Source of the DNA: Hyphomicrobiales bacterium
Lineage (GTDB): Bacteria > Pseudomonadota > Alphaproteobacteria > Rhizobiales > Rhizobiaceae
Assembly: GCA_002709005.1 (NCBI GenBank)
Contig: PAPH01000047.1
Location: forward strand, 1 to 64,000
Direction: 5' to 3'
DNA length: 64,000 nucleotides
Shown piece after piece: positions 9,700 through 19,353 of the stretch. A program made the position numbers and the translations under genes. Each line of letters opens with the position of its first letter. Within the stretch, counting starts at the first letter, position 1. The notes below the pieces were generated by a model, which did not search any database, was not told the DNA's origin, and was given only the letters and a program-made list of their open reading frames with translations.

Positions 9700-11210
9700 A
9701 CCCGCGTCGGACGACGGTGCTTTCACTGCTTCCGCTTGCGGCCCTGGCTGGGTGCGTACCCGGGGGTGACCTGCCGATGCAGACCGCTCTTTATGAGGAC
9801 AGGACGGCAGGCTTCCGGACCGTCTCGGAAAAGACCGCCGAGGCGACCGGACGCCAGACCGTCTGGCTGCGGAATGCCGAGGCGACACGGCACGCCTCGC
9901 GGCAGGTCCACGCGATGATTCACCGGAAGACCATCAGCGCCGATACCGCGGTGCAGGTCGCGCTTCTCAACAATAGGGGGCTGCAGGCTGCCTATGCGGA
10001 TATCGGCATAGACGCGGCGGATGTCTGGCAGCAGATCCTGCCCGAGAACCCGGTCGTCTCAGTCGGCATTCTCGGCATTGCCGCCCCGGAAGTGGTGCTG
10101 TTCAGGGCGCTCGAAGCGATGATCGCCACCAATCTGCAGGCGATGACGACGCGCGAGCGGCGGGTCGACATCGCCAAGACCCGCTTCGAACAGACCCAGC
10201 TCAAGGCGGTCAACGAGACGCTGCGGCTGGCCGCCGATACGCGCCGCGCCTGGATACGGGCTGTCTCGGCGTTCGAGGCCGTCGCCTATCTCCAGCAGGG
10301 GCAGGTGGCCGCCGATGCCGCGTCGGAGCTCGCCGCCGAACTCGGTCGCTCCGGCGCGCTCGCCAAGGCCGGCCAGGCCCGCGAGCACGCCTTCTATGCC
10401 GAGCTGACCGGGCAACTCGCCGAAGCCCGGCTGAACGCCGCGCTTGCCAAGGAAGAACTCACGCGCCTAATGGGCCTGTGGGGCAGCGAGGTCAGCTACT
10501 TCGTGCCCGACAGGCTGCCGCAACTGCCGAAGGCGCTCAAGAGCGGCCGGTCCATCGAGGCCGAAGCGCTGCGCAAGAGGGTCGACCTGCAGATCGCCAG
10601 GCTCGAGCTCGAACTGGCGGCGAAATCCTACGGCCTGACGGAAGCCACCCGCTATGTGACGGACCTCGAGCTGGTCACCGGTTTCGAGGCCGAGCAGGAG
10701 GTCGAGACCGAATACGAAATCGTCGCCGGCGATCTCGAGGGGGATAAATCGCGCAAGGTGGTGGTGTCGCCGCAGATCGAATTCGAATTCGCCATTCCGA
10801 TCTACGACACCGGCAAGCCGCGCCTGCGCAAGGCCGAACTCACCTATCTGAAGGGCGCGAACCTGCTTGCGGAAAAAGCGGTCAACATCCGCTCTGAAGC
10901 GCGCTCGGCCTACATCAACTACAAGGCCCGACACGAGATCGGTCGGCACTACCGCCGCAGCGTGCTGCCTCTTCGACAGAAGATCGAGGAGGAAAGCCTG
11001 CTCACCTATAACGGCATGATCACCAACACGTTCGAGCTGCTCGCCGATACCCGCGCCAAGATCAACACGCTGGTGATGTCGGTCGACGCCAAGCGCGAGT
11101 TCTGGCTCGCGGAGGCGGATCTGAACGCGGCGATCTACGGCCCCGGCTTCAATGGCGGCGGAGGCGGCGACAGCGCTCCGGCGGTCGCCGATGCCGGCGG
11201 CGGTCACTGA
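9696..11210 (+). CDS. TolC/OEP-family outer membrane efflux protein
   Basis: Lipobox-like LAALAGC N-terminus; OEP repeats with long coiled coils (ALLNNRGLQAAYADIGIDAADVWQQ, TRRAWIRAVSAFEAVAYLQQ). Confidence 0.88.
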   Translation: MNPRRTTVLSLLPLAALAGCVPGGDLPMQTALYEDRTAGFRTVSEKTAEATGRQTVWLRNAEATRHASRQVHAMIHRKTISADTAVQVALLNNRGLQAAYADIGIDAADVWQQILPENPVVSVGILGIAAPEVVLFRALEAMIATNLQAMTTRERRVDIAKTRFEQTQLKAVNETLRLAADTRRAWIRAVSAFEAVAYLQQGQVAADAASELAAELGRSGALAKAGQAREHAFYAELTGQLAEARLNAALAKEELTRLMGLWGSEVSYFVPDRLPQLPKALKSGRSIEAEALRKRVDLQIARLELELAAKSYGLTEATRYVTDLELVTGFEAEQEVETEYEIVAGDLEGDKSRKVVVSPQIEFEFAIPIYDTGKPRLRKAELTYLKGANLLAEKAVNIRSEARSAYINYKARHEIGRHYRRSVLPLRQKIEEESLLTYNGMITNTFELLADTRAKINTLVMSVDAKREFWLAEADLNAAIYGPGFNGGGGGDSAPAVADAGGGH

Positions 11211-11227
11211 CAGGAGAGGGAACGGAC

Positions 11228-12616
11228 ATGATGAACAGACGTCAGATGCTCGGGATGGGCGCCACCGGTGCCGCGCTGGTTTCCGCTCAGGCCTGGGGCA
11301 AGACGACGAATATGGGCCTGCCGGAAGCTGCTGTGATGGACAGTCCGCTCACCCAGCCGCCGGCCATGCCGGCGACGGGCCGGGACTATAATCCGGTTGT
11401 CACGCTCAACGGCTGGACGCTGCCCTTCCGGATGAACAACGGCGTGAAGGAATTCCACCTCGTCGCCGAGCCGGTGGAGCGCGAACTCGCCGAGGGCATG
11501 ACCGCCTATCTGTGGGGTTACAACGGCCAGTCGACCGGCCCGACGATCGAGGCTGTGGAAGGTGACCGGGTGCGGATCTACGTCACCAACAAGCTGCCCG
11601 AACATACCTCGGTGCACTGGCATGGGCTGATCCTGCCGTCCGGCATGGACGGTGTGGGTGGACTGTCCCATCCGGCCATCCCGCCGGGCAAGACCTATAT
11701 CTACGAGTTCGATCTCGTGAAATCGGGCACCTTCATGTACCACCCGCACGCCGACGAGATGGTGCAGATGGCGATGGGCATGATGGGCTTCTTCATCGTT
11801 CATCCGAAAGACCCCGCCTTCATGCCGGTGGATCGCGACTTCCTGATCATGTTCAACGCCTTCGACATCGATCCCGGCTCCTACGTCCCGAAGATCATGA
11901 CGATGACGGATTTCAACCTGTGGTGCTGGAACAGCCGCCTGTTTCCCAATATCGATCCGCTCGTCGTCTCGAAAGGCGACCGGGTGCGGGTGCGTGCCGG
12001 CAACCTGACCATGACCAATCACCCGCTGCACATGCACGGCTACGATTTCGAGGTGACCTGCACGGATGGCGGCTGGGTGCGCCCGGAGGCGCGCTGGCCG
12101 GAAGTCACCGTCGACATTCCCGTCGGCGGGATGCGGGCCTACGAGTTTACTGCCGACCACCTCGGCGACTGGGCGATCCATTGCCACAAGTCGCACCACA
12201 CGATGAACGCGATGGGTCACGACGTGCCCACCTTCATCGGCGTCGACAAAGCGCGCGTAAGCCGGAAGATCCGGCTTCTGCAGCCCGAATACATGCCGAT
12301 GGGCACCGCGGGCATGGCCGACATGGGTGAGATGTCCATGGAACTGCCGGACAACACCGTTCCGATGATGACCGGCTGGGGCCCCTACGGACCGCTCGAG
12401 ATGGGCGGCATGTTCTCGGTGGTCAAGGTGCGCGAAGGCATCTCTGCCGGCGATTATGCCGATCCCGGCTGGTACGAAAACCCGCCCGGCACCGAGGCCT
12501 ATGAATGGACCGGAGAACTTCCGGACTTCCACGCCCGGACCAGTCCCGCCACCCAGACGCCATCCGCTCCATCAGGAGGCCACGGCAGTCACACGAACAC
12601 CACCACCAAGGGCTGA
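11228..12616 (+). CDS. Multicopper oxidase (copper tolerance type), Tat exported
   Basis: MMNRRQMLGMGATGAAL Tat-like signal; copper ligands HWHG, HPH, HPLHMHG, HCHKSHHTMNAM; Met-rich C-terminal region. Confidence 0.93.
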   Translation: MMNRRQMLGMGATGAALVSAQAWGKTTNMGLPEAAVMDSPLTQPPAMPATGRDYNPVVTLNGWTLPFRMNNGVKEFHLVAEPVERELAEGMTAYLWGYNGQSTGPTIEAVEGDRVRIYVTNKLPEHTSVHWHGLILPSGMDGVGGLSHPAIPPGKTYIYEFDLVKSGTFMYHPHADEMVQMAMGMMGFFIVHPKDPAFMPVDRDFLIMFNAFDIDPGSYVPKIMTMTDFNLWCWNSRLFPNIDPLVVSKGDRVRVRAGNLTMTNHPLHMHGYDFEVTCTDGGWVRPEARWPEVTVDIPVGGMRAYEFTADHLGDWAIHCHKSHHTMNAMGHDVPTFIGVDKARVSRKIRLLQPEYMPMGTAGMADMGEMSMELPDNTVPMMTGWGPYGPLEMGGMFSVVKVREGISAGDYADPGWYENPPGTEAYEWTGELPDFHARTSPATQTPSAPSGGHGSHTNTTTKG

Positions 12617-12649
12617 ACGCATGCCCGAACATCGAAAGAGGAAATCACT

Positions 12650-13144
12650 ATGAGACTAGTCCTTGCAGCCGCACTCATGGCGCTCGCACCTTCTGTCGCG
12701 CTTGCCGCAGGCAGCCACGCCGGCGGTCACGGTCATGGCGACATGCATGCCGAGATGATGGTGGGCGAGCCCGGCGATGCCGCGAACGTCGACCGCACGA
12801 TCAAAGTGACGATGCGCGAGACCGACGATGGCGACATGCTCTTCGAGCCGAACTCGCTGTCTGTCAGAGCCGGCGAGACCATCCGCTTTCATGTCGTCAA
12901 CAAGGGTGAGCTCGAGCACGAATTCGTTCTCGACCACCACGAGAAGATGATGGAGCACAAGGCGCTTATGGAGAAGTTCCCGGAAATGGAACATGACGAT
13001 CCGAACGCGATCAGGCTCCAGCAAAAAGAGGACGGCGACGTCGTCTGGACATTTACCCAGGCAGGCGACTTCGAGTTCGGCTGCCTGATCCCCGGCCACT
13101 ACGAAGCCGGCATGAAGGGCTCGATCACCGTCGCCGCCCAGTAA
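12650..13144 (+). CDS. Periplasmic cupredoxin (plastocyanin/azurin-like copper protein)
   Basis: Signal peptide, HAGGHGHGDMHAEMM stretch, cupredoxin ligands NKGELEHEF and FGCLIPGHYEAGMKG. Confidence 0.9.
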   Translation: MRLVLAAALMALAPSVALAAGSHAGGHGHGDMHAEMMVGEPGDAANVDRTIKVTMRETDDGDMLFEPNSLSVRAGETIRFHVVNKGELEHEFVLDHHEKMMEHKALMEKFPEMEHDDPNAIRLQQKEDGDVVWTFTQAGDFEFGCLIPGHYEAGMKGSITVAAQ

Positions 13145-13176
13145 TCCGCCATTCCCGCACGAAAGGAACCGACCCC

Positions 13177-13461
13177 ATGAAGACATCTCTCGTCACGATT
13201 CTGGCTGCCGCTCTCAGCCTCACGGCCTCCGCCGCCTTCGCCACCGATTACACCAAGGGCACGGTCAAGAAAGTGGACATGAAGGCGAAGAAGGTCACCA
13301 TCATCCACGAGGAACTGAAGAACCTCGACATGCCGGCCATGACGATGGTCTTCTATCCCAAGGACGAGGCCATGCTCGAACAGATGAAGGTCGGCGAAGT
13401 CATCGAATTCGTCGCGGACCGCGTCAACGGCAAGCTGACCGTTACCGAACTCAAGGAGTAG
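13177..13461 (+). CDS. CusF-family periplasmic copper-binding protein
   Basis: Signal peptide; GTVKKVDMKAKKVTIIHEELKNLDMPAMTMVF matches the CusF core. Confidence 0.88.
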   Translation: MKTSLVTILAAALSLTASAAFATDYTKGTVKKVDMKAKKVTIIHEELKNLDMPAMTMVFYPKDEAMLEQMKVGEVIEFVADRVNGKLTVTELKE

Positions 13462-13526
13462 CCGCGCTCCTCTCCCCCTTGCGGGCAGGGAAACGGCGAC
13501 GAATTCCGGCTTTGCCGTTCTTGCGT

Positions 13527-14783
13527 CTACCCCTTCGCAGCCGGCGGGGCGGTGACGAGGCGGTCGAGGATGGTGGCGAGCCAGGCGACACCGAGTTCGA
13601 GATCTTCCATGTCGGTGAACTCGTCGGGGTGGTGGCAGAGGCCGGCGCGGCTCGGGACCGTCAGCATCAGGCAGCGAGAGACCTCGCTCATCATGATCGC
13701 GTCATGGCCGGGGAGCGTCGTGACGCCCGCCGGCTCCTCGCCGAGATCGCGGGCGATGGACCGTGCCAGGTCGCCGAGTTCCACGTCGAAGACACCGGGT
13801 CGGCGCAGGTCGTCACGGACGATCTCGTAGCCGACGCCCGCGGTTTTCGCGGCGTTCTCAACGATCGGCGTCACCCTGGCGATGTTGTCGGCCATGACGT
13901 CGGGGTCCGGCGAGCGGATCTCGACGAAGCCGGTGGCCGAATCCGGCACCACGTTGCGGGAATTGGGAGAAACGAGAAGCTTGGCGACGGACGTGTGCAG
14001 GGAGCCAACCTGTGCGGCATCTGCCAGGCCTCGCACCCCCGTGATCATCATGGCTGCCGCATAGAGCGCATCCTTGCGCTTGGCCATCGGGGTCGGGCCG
14101 GTATGGGAGGTCTCGCCGATGAAGCGGATATCGAGCTTGTGGGCACCCCACCAGCGCTCGAAGATGCCGAGCCGCGCATTGATCTCCTCGAGCGACGAGC
14201 CGCACTCGACATGGAGTTCGACGAAGGCGTTCGGATAGGGGGGTGGGGTGTCGGTACCGAGGAAGCCGATCTGTTCCAGCGCATCACGGGCGACGATGCC
14301 CTCTGCGTCCTTCTGGTTCAGCGTCTCCTCGGCGGTTGCGCCGCCCATATAGACTTTCGAGCCCATGAACGTGTTGAAGCGCGCGCCTTCCTCGCCGGAG
14401 AAGGCGACCACGGCGAGATTGGCCTTTGCCGAGCCCTCGCTCGCCAGCTTGTCGCGCACGGCAATGGCCGCGTCCAGGGCCGCGATCACCCCATAAGCGC
14501 CGTCGAAGCGGCCGCCCTGCGGCTGGCTGTCGATATGCGAACCGCTCAAGATCCAGGGCGCGTCGGGCCCGGCCAATTCGAGAAGGCCGAAGATGTTGCC
14601 GACCTCGTCGATGCGGACCTCGAAACCCTCTTCCTTGAGCCAGGCGACGAGTTGTTCGCGGGCCTTGCCGTTGGCGGCGGTTGCTTCCATGCGGTGGACC
14701 CCGCCGTCGCCGGTCGAGCCGATTTCGGAGAAGGCCTCGAAGCGGGCCTTGAAACCCGGCGGGCAGGCATAGGTGGCGGTCAT
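13527..14783 (-). CDS. Zn-dependent amidohydrolase, M20 hydantoinase/N-carbamoylase (allantoate amidohydrolase) family
   Basis: SGSHIDSQPQGGRFDGAYGV, SGEEGARF, PGHDAIMMSEV family motifs. Confidence 0.9.
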   Translation of the reverse strand: MTATYACPPGFKARFEAFSEIGSTGDGGVHRMEATAANGKAREQLVAWLKEEGFEVRIDEVGNIFGLLELAGPDAPWILSGSHIDSQPQGGRFDGAYGVIAALDAAIAVRDKLASEGSAKANLAVVAFSGEEGARFNTFMGSKVYMGGATAEETLNQKDAEGIVARDALEQIGFLGTDTPPPYPNAFVELHVECGSSLEEINARLGIFERWWGAHKLDIRFIGETSHTGPTPMAKRKDALYAAAMMITGVRGLADAAQVGSLHTSVAKLLVSPNSRNVVPDSATGFVEIRSPDPDVMADNIARVTPIVENAAKTAGVGYEIVRDDLRRPGVFDVELGDLARSIARDLGEEPAGVTTLPGHDAIMMSEVSRCLMLTVPSRAGLCHHPDEFTDMEDLELGVAWLATILDRLVTAPPAAKG

Positions 14784-14806
14784 GATCGTTTCTCCAGTCT
14801 CGGGGT

Positions 14807-16207
14807 TCAGTCGCGCGGCACGGTCGGCCAGTCCATCTCGATGCCACGCAATTCCTCGAGCGCCTTGGTGATCTGGAGCACGCCGAGATCGTCGCAGCGG
14901 TGCCCGACCACTTGCACGCCGATCGGCAGATGGCGCTCGTCAAAGGCGAAATTCACCGAGGAAGCCGGCTGGCCGGTCTGGTTGAACATCGCGGTGAAGA
15001 CGGTGTGGGCGAGCGGCTTGTCGCGGAACATGCCGGGCTCCTCGGCCGGGAAGTTGACGACCGGCAGGGTGGGTGCGAGCACATAGTCGTAATCCGCGAA
15101 AGCGTCGTAGAGCTTCGCCCGCATGCGGGTGATCTCGCCGAGGATGGCCCAGGCCTCGAGCGCACCCATGTCCTTGGCCGGCTGGCACCAGTCGCGGACA
15201 TAGTGGAGGAATTCGTGGTCCTCGTGCTCGGGCAACGCCTTCCACTCAGCATAGCCGCGGATCATCAGCCACTTGTCGATCGGCTCGTAGCAGTCGGTAG
15301 CGAGCGGCGAGACGAAGGGCGAAACGATCGCGCCCTGTGCTTCCAGCGCTTTGCCCGCGGCCTCGACGGTGGCAGCGACGATGGCTTCCGGCTTTGGTCC
15401 GAAGCCCATGTCGGTGAGGATGCCGATCTTCAGGCCTTTCAAGTCGCGTCCGAGATTGTCCTGATAGACGGTATCGTCGGCGGGGAAGCTCCACGGGTCG
15501 CGCTCGTCGAAACCCGAAAGGATCGACATGAGGAAGGCGATATCCTCGGTGGTGCGGCCCATCGGGCCGGCAGAGCGCATGAATTCCGGCATCAGATGCG
15601 GGATGCGGCCCTGGGTGGGCTTCAGCGAAACGAGACCGCAATGACCGGCGGGGCAGCGCACCGAGCCGGCAATGTCCGAGCCGACGGATAGAAAACCCAT
15701 CCCGGAGGCTAGCGAGGCGCCGGCGCCTGCCGAGGAGCCGCCGGTATTGTAGGCGCGGTTCCAGGGATTGCGAACGACGCCGAACATGGTGGAAACGCCG
15801 GCAGCCAGAAGTCCGCAATCGGGCATGGTGGTCTTGGCGAAGATTGTCGCACCCGTTTCCTTCAGCCGCGCGGCGGGCGGGGAATCCCAGTTCGACGGCG
15901 GCAGCGACTTGTTGGCGGCGATGCCGTGGTAGAAGGGCCAGCCTTTCATGGCGACCGAATCCTTGATCGTCATCGGCACGCCGTCGAGCGGGCCAAGCGG
16001 CGCGCCGTCCTTCCAGCGCTTTTCCGAAGCCTTCGCATTTTCCATCGCCTCGTCGGGCCGGATCGAAAAGAGCGCGTTGAGCGAGCCGTTGGTCGCCTCC
16101 ACATGGCTGAGCGTCGAGGACAATGCTTCCACCGGGGACAACGAACCCTTGCGGAATCCGTCGGTCAGTTCCCTCACGCTTGTGGTGGCCATTTCGGTGG
16201 GCGTCAT
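14807..16207 (-). CDS. Amidase (amidase signature family)
   Basis: Start at MTPTEMATTSVREL; GSSAGAGASLASGMGFLSVGSDIAGSVRCPA; catalytic Lys in VPMTIKDSV. Confidence 0.93.
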   Translation of the reverse strand: MTPTEMATTSVRELTDGFRKGSLSPVEALSSTLSHVEATNGSLNALFSIRPDEAMENAKASEKRWKDGAPLGPLDGVPMTIKDSVAMKGWPFYHGIAANKSLPPSNWDSPPAARLKETGATIFAKTTMPDCGLLAAGVSTMFGVVRNPWNRAYNTGGSSAGAGASLASGMGFLSVGSDIAGSVRCPAGHCGLVSLKPTQGRIPHLMPEFMRSAGPMGRTTEDIAFLMSILSGFDERDPWSFPADDTVYQDNLGRDLKGLKIGILTDMGFGPKPEAIVAATVEAAGKALEAQGAIVSPFVSPLATDCYEPIDKWLMIRGYAEWKALPEHEDHEFLHYVRDWCQPAKDMGALEAWAILGEITRMRAKLYDAFADYDYVLAPTLPVVNFPAEEPGMFRDKPLAHTVFTAMFNQTGQPASSVNFAFDERHLPIGVQVVGHRCDDLGVLQITKALEELRGIEMDWPTVPRD

Positions 16208-16396
16208 CGATTTCTCCCAGGATGATTTTCTCATGCGGCAGCCTGTCATAGCCGCGGAAACCGTGCCCGGGGGACGGCTTTCGGGGCGCAATCAAGCTTT
16301 CGTGGACACAGAGACAAGCTGCGCCGGTGACAGGCCACCCGGCCCATTGCAAGATGCCGGCAACAAGAAAAGCAACGATATCCGTATGAGGGGTAC

Positions 16397-17347
16397 ATGG
16401 ACGATCAACAAATGCTGGAAGCCGCCGTCCGGAAGGTGAAGGGGTGGGAAGACCGCCCCGTTGTCATCGAGCCGGCCATTCCGGTCCTCGCGTCTCCGAG
16501 CTGGCGCGGCGTCGACGGGGAGCCATCCGTGGCGCGCGACACCGAGACCGAGGCGACGATATTCATCAAGAAGATTCATGAGGATACGGGCGTCTATGTC
16601 GACGTGCCGGCATCGTTTGACGCGGCGATCAAGGCGGGCGAAATCGGCGTGGGACCGAAGGTCCTTTATTCCGATGCCGAGGCGGGCCTCCTGATCATGG
16701 AGGACCTCTCGGCCGCCGCCGGATGGCGGGTCGCGGGTCTGGAGAAGTGCTACGAGCCGGATTTCATCGAGGCCGTGGTCGCCGCCCGGAAGAGGTTCGC
16801 GGATGTCACCGCGCTCACCCGCAAGGCTGATGTGTTCGCCGATATCGAAACATTCTGGGCGGTGGTGAATGAGAAGGCTGTCACCGTGCCTTCCGAGACC
16901 GCGTGGATGGTCGACATGGCCCGCTTCGCCGCCGAGGCGATGACGGGCGGGGCCGCGGCCTCCGTGCCGATCCACGGCGACGGCAATTGCTCGAACATCA
17001 TGTGGAACAAGGACGGAGAGGTCCGGCTGGTCGATTTCGACCGCGCCGGCAACGGCGATCCTCTGGAGGACGCTGGCTCGTTCTTTGTCGAGGCCTTCGC
17101 CTTCGAACCCGAAGCGCGGGAAGCCTATTTCCGGCTGTTCCCCGATGCGAGCGAAACAGGCTTCAACCGGCTGAGGTTCTACGGCTTCGCCGATGACCTG
17201 CGCTGGGGACTGATCGGCGCGATCCAGGCGAGCACGTCGCCGCGTCGCGTGCATGAATTCTACAAATACTCGAACTGGCGCTTCCTGCGTGCCCGCATGG
17301 CCGCGCGCGATCCCCGCTTCGGCGAGCGCATCAGGAGGGCCGCATGA
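16397..17347 (+). CDS. Phosphotransferase family (APH-like kinase)
   Basis: Brenner-type motif VPIHGDGNCSNIMWN and LVDFDRAGNGDPLED. Confidence 0.88.
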   Translation: MDDQQMLEAAVRKVKGWEDRPVVIEPAIPVLASPSWRGVDGEPSVARDTETEATIFIKKIHEDTGVYVDVPASFDAAIKAGEIGVGPKVLYSDAEAGLLIMEDLSAAAGWRVAGLEKCYEPDFIEAVVAARKRFADVTALTRKADVFADIETFWAVVNEKAVTVPSETAWMVDMARFAAEAMTGGAAASVPIHGDGNCSNIMWNKDGEVRLVDFDRAGNGDPLEDAGSFFVEAFAFEPEAREAYFRLFPDASETGFNRLRFYGFADDLRWGLIGAIQASTSPRRVHEFYKYSNWRFLRARMAARDPRFGERIRRAA

Positions 17348-18288
17348 TCATTCGCAGAAAGCTGGGCGAGGCCCGCAGCCAGTATGAGCGCGACGTGGAA
17401 GCCGCGATCCGCCGGGTGCCGCAATGGCAGGGCAAGGAGATCTTTTACGGCATGCTGGTAGGCGGGCTGAACAACCGCAACTGGCGTGTGCAGATCGAAG
17501 GCGATCCGCGCGATTACTTCCTCAAGATCCCCGGTGAGGGGACGGAAATGTTCATCGACCGGGTATCCTCGAACGAGGCGGCGGTGAACGCCCACAAGCT
17601 GGGCATCGCGCCGGAGGTCGTCTATTTCGATTCTTCCGACGGCATGGAGGTCCACGAGTTCCTCGACGGCTATCAGGCCTGCACCACCACGGATTTCTTC
17701 AAGCCGGAAATCCAGGAAGCGGTAATGGGCCTCTACAAGACCTTCCATGGCGGGCCGAAATTGTCGATGACGAAGACGATCTTCGATCTCATCGACGAGC
17801 ATCTCGAGCAGGCGCGATCCCTCGGCTCGCACCTCAACGAGGACATGGAGTGGATGCTGCACTATTACGAGCAGGCCCGCGCCGCGTTCACCGCTTCGGG
17901 TCTCGATCTCGTATCCTGCTTCAACGATCCGATGCCCGGCAATTTCCTGGTGAGCGACGGCAAGCCGATGAAGCTGATCGACTACGAGTTCGCCTCCACC
18001 AATGAGCGCGCCTATGAATTGGGCGTCCTGTTCGGCGAGATGTTCTTCGACGAGCCGAAGACGCTGGAGCTTATCGAGATGTATTACGGCGAACTGAGAC
18101 CTGAGCTCGTCGCCCGCGTCTATGTCTGCCGCGCGCTCGCCGACATCAAATGGGCCTCCTGGGCCGTGGTGTCGCGCAAGCTCAACGACTGGGATTTCGA
18201 TTTCCAGAAATACGGCGTGTGGAAGTACATGCGCGCCCGTGACCTGTTTCTCGATGCGCGTTGGGATGGCTGGCTACGCCAGATCTGA
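17344..18288 (+). CDS. Choline/ethanolamine-kinase-like phosphotransferase (APH superfamily)
   Basis: VSCFNDPMPGNFLV...MKLIDYEFASTNERAYELGVLFGE; overlaps preceding kinase by 4 nt. Confidence 0.88.
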   Translation: MIIRRKLGEARSQYERDVEAAIRRVPQWQGKEIFYGMLVGGLNNRNWRVQIEGDPRDYFLKIPGEGTEMFIDRVSSNEAAVNAHKLGIAPEVVYFDSSDGMEVHEFLDGYQACTTTDFFKPEIQEAVMGLYKTFHGGPKLSMTKTIFDLIDEHLEQARSLGSHLNEDMEWMLHYYEQARAAFTASGLDLVSCFNDPMPGNFLVSDGKPMKLIDYEFASTNERAYELGVLFGEMFFDEPKTLELIEMYYGELRPELVARVYVCRALADIKWASWAVVSRKLNDWDFDFQKYGVWKYMRARDLFLDARWDGWLRQI

Positions 18289-18317
18289 CCCCATCTGAGA
18301 TCAAATGCGACCGATGG

Positions 18318-18342
18318 AGGGCGGCCCCGGGGCCGCCCTTTT
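18318..18342 (+). terminator. Rho-independent terminator after the kinase pair
   Basis: AGGGCGGCC-CCGG-GGCCGCCCT followed by TTTT. Confidence 0.8.
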
Positions 18343-18405
18343 CGTTTGCCGCGCACCCCAGCGGCGGACTCCCCGAAACGTGTGTTGCCATGTTTCGTGC
18401 AAGTA

Positions 18406-18440
18406 TTGGAAGTATCCACAAAAAATGTGGACACTTCCAA
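18406..18440. promoter_or_regulatory. Large dyad upstream of the DeoR-family regulator (candidate operator)
   Basis: TTGGAAGTATCCACA-AAAAA-TGTGGACACTTCCAA: 15-bp arms with one mismatch. Confidence 0.6.
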
Positions 18441-18529
18441 ATTTTCGTGTCATCGTGCTTATCAATTGAGCTTCGGAGGCGTTTGCCTAAAACGAAGTCT
18501 TTGTCTGGAATCAAGCGATCGGGGGATCG

Positions 18530-19339
18530 ATGGCCAAGACGGAAGATGTGCAGAGCCTGACGGCGCATAGGATTTCCAAGAGCGATCGTCACGAGCGGAT
18601 CATCTTCGAGCTTTCGGCTTCGCCGACGCTCAGGGCCTCCGAACTCGCTTCCACTTTGGGCGTCTCCCACGAGACCATTCGGCGCGACCTGATGGAGCTC
18701 GACAATCGCGGGCTCATCAACCGCACCTATGGCGGTGCCGCCCGACCCTTCGCCTTCGAGGCGCCGCTGCGCGAACGCAGCCAGTACAAGGTTGCCGAGC
18801 GCGAGCGGATGGCAGCCGCCGTCTGCGATCTAATCTCGGAAAACGAGGTCGTGCTGATGGGCGCGGGCGCCACCACCAATCATGTGGCGCGGCGCATGGC
18901 ATCCATGCAGCGGCGCAACACGGTCATCACCCACGACTTCTCGGTTGTGCAGGTGCTTTGCCACAATCCGATGATCAAGGTGCTGTTCCTGCCGGGGAGG
19001 GCGCATCCGTCGGAGGGTTACGTCTACGGCAACCAGACGGTCGCCGGCATCAACGGCTTCCAGGCCAACTGGGCCATCGTCGGCGCCTCCGGGATCGATG
19101 TGGAAGGCGTCTACGACGCCGATGACGAGGCGGGTGCTGTCTATCGCGCCATGGTGCTTCGCGCGTCGCAATCCGTGCTCGTCGCGGATTCCACCAAGTT
19201 CCAGCTCGCCTCACTGGTCTGTTACGCGCACTGGGAGGAACTCGACTTTTTCTTCACCGACACGACTCCGCCAACCGCGCTCGAAAAGGCGGTCAGGGCG
19301 GCGGGTGTCGAACTGGTGACCACCTCTACTCGTATTTAG
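18530..19339 (+). CDS. DeoR-family transcriptional regulator
   Basis: HTH LRASELASTLGVSHETIRRDLMELDNRGLINRTYGGA plus DeoR C-terminal sensor domain. Confidence 0.93.
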   Translation: MAKTEDVQSLTAHRISKSDRHERIIFELSASPTLRASELASTLGVSHETIRRDLMELDNRGLINRTYGGAARPFAFEAPLRERSQYKVAERERMAAAVCDLISENEVVLMGAGATTNHVARRMASMQRRNTVITHDFSVVQVLCHNPMIKVLFLPGRAHPSEGYVYGNQTVAGINGFQANWAIVGASGIDVEGVYDADDEAGAVYRAMVLRASQSVLVADSTKFQLASLVCYAHWEELDFFFTDTTPPTALEKAVRAAGVELVTTSTRI

Positions 19340-19353
19340 CAATGGAGGCCGAA

